Assembly (NCBI GenBank): GCA_001795335.1
Contig: MGOK01000121.1
Location: 8,527 to 18,769 of the forward strand
Direction of reading: 5' to 3'
DNA: 10,243 bases
Source of the DNA: Chloroflexi bacterium RBG_19FT_COMBO_55_16
GTDB taxonomy: Bacteria > Chloroflexota > Anaerolineae > Anaerolineales > UBA4823
The notes below the pieces were generated by a model. The model saw only the letters and a program-made list of their open reading frames with translations, made no database searches and had not been told where the DNA came from. Shown piece after piece: positions 6,427 through 10,243 of the stretch. Both the position numbers and the translations under genes were made by a program. Each line of letters starts with the position of its first letter. The stretch's first letter is position 1.

Positions 6427-8018
6427 CGGACGATGACTGAGCTCTGCGAGCCGCCTGGATTGGCGGTGACGATCTGATCCCCCCTAATTAGAGAGCCTGC
6501 ATAAGATTTATTCCCCGCTTCAACCTCCCACCCGCTCAAGACGAATGGCAGTGGACCATCAGCGGGGATCCATTCACCGTTGTATTTGCGGGCGAGGTGG
6601 ACGTGCGTGCCGGTCGATTTGCCTCTCTCGCAGGACGGATGGCCCAAGCGATCATCGACTTCAACGCGCGTCCCTAGGGGTACGCGATCCGGCTCGGGCA
6701 GGTGCAGGTATAGCAAAACCCAACCGGTGCCCTCATAGCCATCGCCGTCAAGGTCGATCGCCACCACCTCGTGGCTGGAGCGCGCCACAATTCCCGGCGC
6801 AGAGGCAGTCACCCAGGCGCTGGAAGGGAGGCAGATCGCTTCCCCGGTGACTGGCGAAAAATCCAGCGCCCCGCGCGCGCTGCCCGAATTCCAGGAGAGG
6901 TGCGGGCCGCCAGTAAAGCTCCAACGCTCCCCCGGTGCAAAGGGCAGCTCCAGTGGCGGCTGCGCCAAGTCCATAGGGAACAAGGGCTCGCTGCGGGTGG
7001 CTCGCGCCCACGGGTCGTTGAACGTCTGCTGGTACATCCGGGTGAAGCTTTCTGGACCGTAAAGGGTCTCCCGCCACTCTTCCTGCCGATAGAATTTGGA
7101 GAACAAGACCTGCAAAGCGACCGAACCGGCGTTCAAACCAGGGCTCAAGCGGGCGGCGCTCCCATCGGGGAAGGTGAGCATGGTGAGCATCCCAGACCGC
7201 CAACCATAGTAACCCATGCCCAGCTGCGTCGCAGTCAGCAACAATTCCTTATAAAGCCCACGATAATCGGGAACATAGAAGCCGATCGGGTAATCCACCT
7301 GATTTGGGTCTTTTGGCTGCCCCAGCACCCAATTGGAGCGGTACTCCAGGAAGGCCAGCAACACCCGTGGATTGATCGAGTTCTCGATAGCCACCTTCTG
7401 GACGATCTGTGCGCCGGTGAGCCATTCCCCCTCCAGGGATTCGCCGTACGAACTGAGATAACCGCTGGCTTTTTGAACGAAATCCTGGACCTGGAAATCA
7501 ATCGCCGCGGGGGAATAAACCACTTCACTATCTGGCAACAAGGCGCTGGGATAGGGTGTCTCACCCAGTGTGCTCGGAATGCTCAATAATTGACCAGGGG
7601 GTATCAAGGCTTCGATGGGGATTGGTTGCGGAGAGGTGATGTGCTCGGGCTCCACCCCAAACCGCTTGGCAATTGCGGAAAGCGTATCGCCAGATTGAGC
7701 AATATACTCAAATAGTGAGGGGACCTCGCTCTGCCCAGGTGCAGGAGGCGTACCCAGGGGTGGCTCGTCTGGCGTAGCGGTTTGCAACCCCTGAAAAGGG
7801 GAAGGAGCAGAAACATCCGGGGAACTCGGGGGTGGGGTTGCGATCGAGTAGGTAGAGACCGCCAGGGCGGTCAGCGTGAGGCGCAACTCTTCCTCCAAGA
7901 GGCTCGGAGGATTCTGTGGTCGCCTGGGGAAATTACAGGCGAAAACCGGCAACAGGCAGGCTAAGACGACTATCAAGACCCTTTTCACCGGCACGCTCGC
8001 CCTTTTTCTGGCAACCAT
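6423..8018 (-). CDS. Secreted wall hydrolase: LysM, lysozyme-like region, LasA-type M23
   Basis: A 531-residue envelope protein. Residues 12-28 form a signal segment ending VFAC, a near-lipobox, so it is probably a lipoprotein anchored at Cys28; a Pro/Ser/Thr linker follows to about 100. One LysM (104-148) binds glycan. Residues 186-340 resemble a lytic-transglycosylase fold (SINPRVLLAFLEYRSNW), but Arg227 stands where such enzymes have their catalytic Glu. The C-terminal M23 domain has H373 and D386, 13 apart as in LasA, in HLSWNSGSARGALDF, then H439 (YLHL) and H472/H474 (THVHL), so zinc ligands and catalytic His are all present. It should cleave peptide cross-links of peptidoglycan. An in-frame TGA just upstream limits the start to ATG 8018, without a clear Shine-Dalgarno. 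The start overlaps a decayed PIN gene. Confidence 0.93.
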   Translation of the reverse strand: MVARKRASVPVKRVLIVVLACLLPVFACNFPRRPQNPPSLLEEELRLTLTALAVSTYSIATPPPSSPDVSAPSPFQGLQTATPDEPPLGTPPAPGQSEVPSLFEYIAQSGDTLSAIAKRFGVEPEHITSPQPIPIEALIPPGQLLSIPSTLGETPYPSALLPDSEVVYSPAAIDFQVQDFVQKASGYLSSYGESLEGEWLTGAQIVQKVAIENSINPRVLLAFLEYRSNWVLGQPKDPNQVDYPIGFYVPDYRGLYKELLLTATQLGMGYYGWRSGMLTMLTFPDGSAARLSPGLNAGSVALQVLFSKFYRQEEWRETLYGPESFTRMYQQTFNDPWARATRSEPLFPMDLAQPPLELPFAPGERWSFTGGPHLSWNSGSARGALDFSPVTGEAICLPSSAWVTASAPGIVARSSHEVVAIDLDGDGYEGTGWVLLYLHLPEPDRVPLGTRVEVDDRLGHPSCERGKSTGTHVHLARKYNGEWIPADGPLPFVLSGWEVEAGNKSYAGSLIRGDQIVTANPGGSQSSVIVR

Positions 8019-8143
8019 TTTAGGTCAACATTTTCATCGACGACTTGGAAATCGGGATCACCTGTGATAATGACGTTATCCAATTCTAATGTGGTTATAA
8101 CTGTAAAAGCATCTATGTAGAAGAAAGTATAATATATATTACG
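7985..8143 (-). pseudogene. C-terminal remnant of a PIN-domain (VapC-like) toxin gene
   Basis: A minus-strand frame open from 8143 to TGA 7985-7987 encodes IDAFTVITTLELDN, then VIITGDPDFQVVDENVDLKW. PIN ribonucleases end in just this way: a DAF-type acidic motif, a strand, then TGDPxF and an acidic tail before a closing W-L. Only about the last 43 residues of a roughly 130-residue protein are present; a TAG at 8144-8146 closes the frame upstream and there is no start codon, so two of the usual catalytic acids are missing and it should be inactive. Its last 34 bases lie inside the start of the wall hydrolase gene in another frame. It is probably the scar of a lost toxin-antitoxin locus. The alternative is chance resemblance, which the length and order of motifs make less likely. 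Confidence 0.62.
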
Positions 8144-8231
8144 CTATCCATTCAGTTAAGCGAGCGCTACCGGAGACCATGTTCGCGACCGGCGCTAAGA
8201 TTCGAGCGAAAATTGGCACATCTCTTGCATT
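8139..8231 (-). pseudogene. Possible second PIN-like fragment (heavily decayed)
   Basis: Another minus-strand frame ending at TAA 8139-8141 reads RDVPIFARILAPVANMVSGS, followed by ARLTEW. This resembles the DxPILAAALAAGADxLVTGD segment of PIN_3-type proteins, with the key Asp residues lost or replaced (SGS instead of TGD). The sequence upstream of 8231 in this frame is Phe-rich and unnatural. It overlaps the start side of the PIN remnant at 7985-8143 by a few bases but in a different frame, so it would be a separate gene scar. The similarity is short and could be chance. Confidence 0.25.
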
Positions 8232-8247
8232 AAAGCAAGCAATGCAA
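8225..8247. promoter_or_regulatory. Inverted repeat upstream of the LysM lipoprotein promoter
   Basis: TTGCATT (8225-8231) and AATGCAA (8241-8247) are perfect complements with a nine-base spacer. A second dyad, CTTGC/GCAAG (8224-8228 and 8235-8239), is nested in it. The site ends 11 bases before the -35 hexamer, a position suited to an activator or regulator. No T-tract follows on either strand, so it is not an intrinsic terminator. Confidence 0.35.
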
Positions 8248-8258
8248 AAAAAATTGGC

Positions 8259-8287
8259 TTGACGCATTAACAGGATTGTGCTAGTAT
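8259..8287 (+). promoter_or_regulatory. Sigma70-type promoter for the LysM lipoprotein
   Basis: TTGACG (8259-8264) and TAGTAT (8282-8287) are separated by exactly 17 bases. Transcription should start near 8294, giving a leader of about 75 bases to the ATG at 8370. This also rules out the in-frame ATG at 8289 as a start, since it would lie upstream of or at the transcript's first bases. Confidence 0.75.
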
Positions 8288-8369
8288 CATGGTCAAAGTA
8301 GAAAAAAATGAAATATCGTTTGCTAAACAAGCAGCGCAGGCAGGTGATATTCCATATGGAGGAGAAAAA

Positions 8370-9014
8370 ATGTCCACCAAGCGCTATCTAGTTCTACTTG
8401 CACTGGCGTTCCTGGCAATCGGCCTGGCGGCGTGCACATTATCTGCTTCAACCCCCCCACCAGCCTCTTCCACAGCCGATAGCGCCATGCAGACCTTGGA
8501 CGCGAATCTGAGCAATATCGCTACCCAAACGGCTGCAGCGGGTGGGGGTGGTGAGGCCATCCCAACCGCCACTGCAACGGCAGGGTCTGTCGACACAGGT
8601 GGTGCTCCCGCAACCACTGAGCCTCCCCCTCCGCCTCCACCACCCGAGAAAACTGCCATCCCCGAGGCCACACCTGGCATCCCAAAAACATACAAGCTTG
8701 AGAAGGGAGAATTCCCCTTCTGCATCGCCAGGCGTTTTGATGTGGACGTGGGAGAATTGCTCAGCCTGAACGGTTTGAACTTGAACTCCGTCGTGTCAGT
8801 AGGATATACCCTCAAGATCCCGCAGACCGGACATGATTTCGACGGAGATCGTTCACTTAAGAAGCATCCCACTACCTATGAAGTCCTGTCAGGCGATACG
8901 ATCTTCAGCATCGCCTGCAAGTATGGTGATGTCGACCCCTATCTGATCGCCAAGATCAATGATTTGGGGGCGCCCTACACACTGAAAGCCGGGAGAAAAC
9001 TAGACATCCCCTAA
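8370..9014 (+). CDS. Lipoprotein with two LysM domains
   Basis: A 214-residue lipoprotein. GGAGGAG (8358-8364), five bases before ATG 8370, fixes the start. MSTKRYLVLLALAFLAIGLA plus AC forms a textbook lipoprotein signal with lipobox LAAC and anchor Cys22. A low-complexity Ala/Thr/Gly/Pro linker (about 25-100, with a run of eight prolines) spans from the membrane. Two LysM domains follow, 107-151 (EFPFCIARRFDVDVGELLSLN) and 169-214 (SGDTIFSIACKYGDVDPYL), which bind N-acetylglucosamine-containing glycans. Each LysM has a Cys (118 and 183), possibly forming a disulfide outside the cell. There is no catalytic domain, so it is likely a wall-binding or sensing lipoprotein. It is divergent from the M23 hydrolase at 6423-8018, and the two may act on the same wall. 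Confidence 0.92.
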   Translation: MSTKRYLVLLALAFLAIGLAACTLSASTPPPASSTADSAMQTLDANLSNIATQTAAAGGGGEAIPTATATAGSVDTGGAPATTEPPPPPPPPEKTAIPEATPGIPKTYKLEKGEFPFCIARRFDVDVGELLSLNGLNLNSVVSVGYTLKIPQTGHDFDGDRSLKKHPTTYEVLSGDTIFSIACKYGDVDPYLIAKINDLGAPYTLKAGRKLDIP

Positions 9015-9079
9015 TCCTATCGATTTGTTGCTCACCCAGCTCTCGCTCCCTCGGTTAAAAAGGGCTGGAGACAATCCAT

Positions 9080-9120
9080 GGGGGCAGGGAGTGGCGATGC
9101 AGTCGTCACTCCCTGCCCCC
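9080..9120. repeat. Long GC-rich hairpin between LysM and Nudix genes
   Basis: A perfect 14-base inverted repeat, GGGGGCAGGGAGTG (9080-9093) and its complement (9107-9120). The 13-base centre can pair further (9094-9098 with 9102-9106, two G-U pairs), leaving a GCA loop and a stem of about 19 pairs. It lies 65 bases after the LysM stop and 32 before the Nudix start. No T-tract follows, so it is an atypical terminator at best; an mRNA-stabilising element or a dispersed palindromic repeat are alternatives. Confidence 0.8.
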
Positions 9121-9152
9121 AATATCATCCTTCTCTTAACCAACGAGTTACT

Positions 9153-9701
9153 ATGGCATTTGAGACAATAAGTTCTGAGACAAGCTACCAGGGCAAGGTA
9201 TTCGACGTGCGCCGCGACCAGATCCGCCTGCCAAACGGCAAGTCGGTCTCCCTCGATATCGTCGAACATCCAGGCGCGGTCACCCTGGTACCCATCGACG
9301 AACAAGGCCAGGTGTGGTTCGTGCGCCAATATCGCTATGCAGCCCAGGTAGAGTTACTGGAACTGCCAGCTGGCTCTCTGGACAAAGGGGAATCCCCGCA
9401 GGCCTGCGCCCTGCGCGAAGTGCGCGAAGAGATCGGCATGGCAGCCGGTCAGCTTCAAAAAGTGGGGGAATTCTTCCTGGCTCCTGGGTATTCCACGGAG
9501 TACATGTACGTTTACCTGGCGACAAACCTGCGGCCAGATCCCCTGGAAGCAGATGCCGACGAGTTTTTAACCGTCGAATCAGTCCCCGCCGATCAGGCAT
9601 ATAAAATGGCTGAATCCGGTCAGATCCAGGATGGCAAAACGTTGGCCGCGCTCTACCTGGCGCGGCCTCGTTTGGTAAAGATGGGGGTTCTTCAAGGCTG
9701 A
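9153..9701 (+). CDS. Nudix hydrolase, ADP-ribose pyrophosphatase type
   Basis: A 182-residue cytoplasmic enzyme. The Nudix box is complete: G74, E80 and R88-E-V-R-E-E-I-G95 (GSLDKGESPQACALREVREE, then IG), with the E92/E93 pair binding Mg2+. ELPAG just before it and P111 about 15 residues after it (FFLAPGYSTEYMYVYLA) are typical of ADP-ribose pyrophosphatases, which split ADP-ribose into AMP and ribose 5-phosphate. Dinucleotide or sugar-nucleotide substrates cannot be excluded. The start at ATG 9153 matches the family N-terminus (SYQGKVFDVRRDQI); an in-frame ATG at 9078 would run through the hairpin and is unlikely. The Shine-Dalgarno is weak (CGAG). Its last ten bases overlap the convergent YgiT-type gene. 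Confidence 0.93.
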   Translation: MAFETISSETSYQGKVFDVRRDQIRLPNGKSVSLDIVEHPGAVTLVPIDEQGQVWFVRQYRYAAQVELLELPAGSLDKGESPQACALREVREEIGMAAGQLQKVGEFFLAPGYSTEYMYVYLATNLRPDPLEADADEFLTVESVPADQAYKMAESGQIQDGKTLAALYLARPRLVKMGVLQG

Positions 9702-9997
9702 GGCTGGTTCCCTCGCGCCGGCCCGCTCTTTCGGCGGATCTTACCAGCCGGGGAACGCCCGGCAGCCGGGTTGAGCAAAGTGTTTAACCAGGTCACCGCC
9801 CGCGGATCAAAATCCCGCCGCCCGCACAGGTCACACACCCAGGCTGGAAAATTGGGCACTGTGACCAGCTCTTCGTTCAACCAGGTGAAGTAAGTAATAT
9901 GCCTCAGACGCATGACGCCCGCGGCACATTCAGGGCACTGCAGTAGTGACTCATTTGGTTCGTTCCCTGGTTCATTCGCCTTGGTGTTTTTATCCAT
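9692..9997 (-). CDS. YgiT-type zinc-finger protein
   Basis: A 101-residue protein with Cys pairs at 21/24 (CPEC) and 55/58 (CDLC) around a beta-rich segment, HITYFTWLNEELVTVPNFPAW. This is the YgiT-type zinc-finger pattern found in the N-terminal half of MqsA antitoxins and in many stand-alone proteins. The DNA-binding HTH half of MqsA is absent; the C-terminus is instead a basic, Pro/Gly/Arg-rich tail (from about 78), which could contact nucleic acid. No toxin gene is adjacent, so an antitoxin role is not supported here. It starts 37 bases after the signal peptidase gene on the same strand and is probably co-transcribed with it. ATG 9997 has no strong Shine-Dalgarno; an ATG at 10010 is out of frame. 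Its end overlaps the Nudix gene by ten bases. Confidence 0.85.
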   Translation of the reverse strand: MDKNTKANEPGNEPNESLLQCPECAAGVMRLRHITYFTWLNEELVTVPNFPAWVCDLCGRRDFDPRAVTWLNTLLNPAAGRSPAGKIRRKSGPARGNQPQP

Positions 9998-10034
9998 GCT
10001 GGTTGTCCATTAACAATGCTAGCGCTGAATATGA

Positions 10035-10243
10035 TTAAGGAGCGGCGCTGGCAGCCGGAGGATACTCGACCACGCCCCACTCAGTTGGCGGCCAGTAGAC
10101 GAAGATCGCTTTGCCTACCACGTAACCCATGGGCACCGACCCCCAGTTGTGCGAATCGGAAGAATTGTTACGGTTGTCACCAAGTACGAAGAGCGAATCG
10201 GCTGGTACATCCCAAGTCGACTCGTAGACCGGCGGGGAAGCGA
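10035..10243 (-). CDS. lepB: Signal peptidase I, C-terminal part (cut by window edge)
   Basis: The last 68 residues of a protein that continues beyond the window. VPADSLFVLGDNRNNSSDSH, followed by NWG, is the conserved box E of type I signal peptidases (GDNRxxSxDSRxxG), and VPMGYVVGKAIFVYWPP is the usual closing strand. Box E lies near the Ser/Lys active site and helps shape the substrate pocket; the catalytic Ser and Lys themselves are outside the window. The enzyme sits in the membrane with its active site outside and removes signal peptides from exported proteins. A short Pro/Ala-rich tail ends the protein. The usual Arg in DSR is His here, a tolerated change. The YgiT-type gene follows 37 bases downstream. 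Confidence 0.95.
   Translation of the reverse strand, partial: ASPPVYESTWDVPADSLFVLGDNRNNSSDSHNWGSVPMGYVVGKAIFVYWPPTEWGVVEYPPAASAAP

Noticed and set aside
6771..7589. 272-residue plus-strand open frame opposite the M23 hydrolase
   Set aside because: Its composition is Arg/Gly/Pro-rich with no motif, and the opposite strand carries a clear LysM and M23 protein over the whole stretch. It is an antisense shadow in GC-rich DNA.
8163..8196. Imperfect hairpin (AGCG...CCGG with CCGGCGCT)
   Set aside because: Needs a three-base bulge and has no T-tract; it falls inside the possible PIN-like fragment and is probably incidental.
8289..8369. Longer N-terminus for the LysM lipoprotein from ATG 8289
   Set aside because: It would start at the -10 of a good promoter, would bury the signal peptide, and lacks the strong GGAGGAG found before ATG 8370.
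8384..8872. 162-residue minus-strand open frame with a poly-Gly run
   Set aside because: The Gly run is the reverse of the poly-Pro linker of the LysM lipoprotein on the plus strand.
9078..9152. Longer N-terminus for the Nudix protein from ATG 9078
   Set aside because: It would translate a 19-pair hairpin and adds sequence that is not typical of the family, whereas ATG 9153 matches the usual Nudix N-terminus.
1..10243. CRISPR array, tRNA, rRNA, transposase or integrase
   Set aside because: No spaced direct repeats, no tRNA-like cloverleaf with conserved TTCRA arm, and no recombinase motifs were seen on either strand.

Overview
The window carries fourteen recognisable protein genes (one cut by the right edge), at least one clear gene remnant, and no RNA genes or CRISPR arrays. 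The best guess for the host is a Chloroflexota bacterium of the Anaerolineae type. This rests on gene style, not on a marker gene: Cys-anchored lipoproteins with Pro/Thr-rich linkers and LysM domains, a LysM plus LasA-type M23 wall enzyme, a tungsten aldehyde:ferredoxin oxidoreductase with MoaD-like partners, and many short gaps between genes on alternating strands. Treat the taxonomy as inference.

Layout. 1-180: start of a leftward gene that seems to be frameshifted. 270-1979: a helical protein with a C-terminal zinc ribbon, then a class I/II PLP aminotransferase. 1980-2213: a leader with a possible promoter and a near-perfect dyad. 2214-4799: the tungsten section, with an AOR-family oxidoreductase, a shared bidirectional terminator, a convergent MoaD-type protein ending in Gly-Gly-Gly, and a divergent second beta-grasp protein without a Gly-Gly tail, closed by its own terminator. 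5035-5831: two translationally coupled genes, a 71-residue helical protein and a minimal nucleotidyltransferase, expressed from an extended -10 promoter so close to the first ATG that the mRNA should be leaderless. This looks like a toxin-antitoxin type module. 5971-6426: a GNAT-like protein.

6423-8018 (minus strand): a large lipoprotein-type wall hydrolase with LysM, a lysozyme-like middle region and LasA-type M23. Its first codons overlap the tail of a decayed PIN-domain gene at 7985-8143, and a second, less certain PIN-like fragment lies just beyond it. 8259-9014: a strong sigma70-type promoter driving a lipoprotein with two LysM domains. 9080-9120: a very stable long hairpin. 9153-9701: an ADP-ribose pyrophosphatase-type Nudix hydrolase, overlapping tail to tail with a YgiT-type zinc-finger gene that follows the C-terminal end of signal peptidase I (lepB), which is cut by the right edge.

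How the parts may work together. The aminotransferase, AOR and MoaD-like genes suggest amino-acid-linked aldehyde oxidation with tungstopterin, the MoaD-like proteins carrying sulfur for the pterin; this is inferred from proximity. The two LysM proteins and signal peptidase I belong to envelope processes. The nucleotidyltransferase pair, the PIN remnants and the YgiT protein are all of types often found in toxin-antitoxin loci, which suggests an accessory-gene hot spot in an otherwise ordinary chromosomal region.
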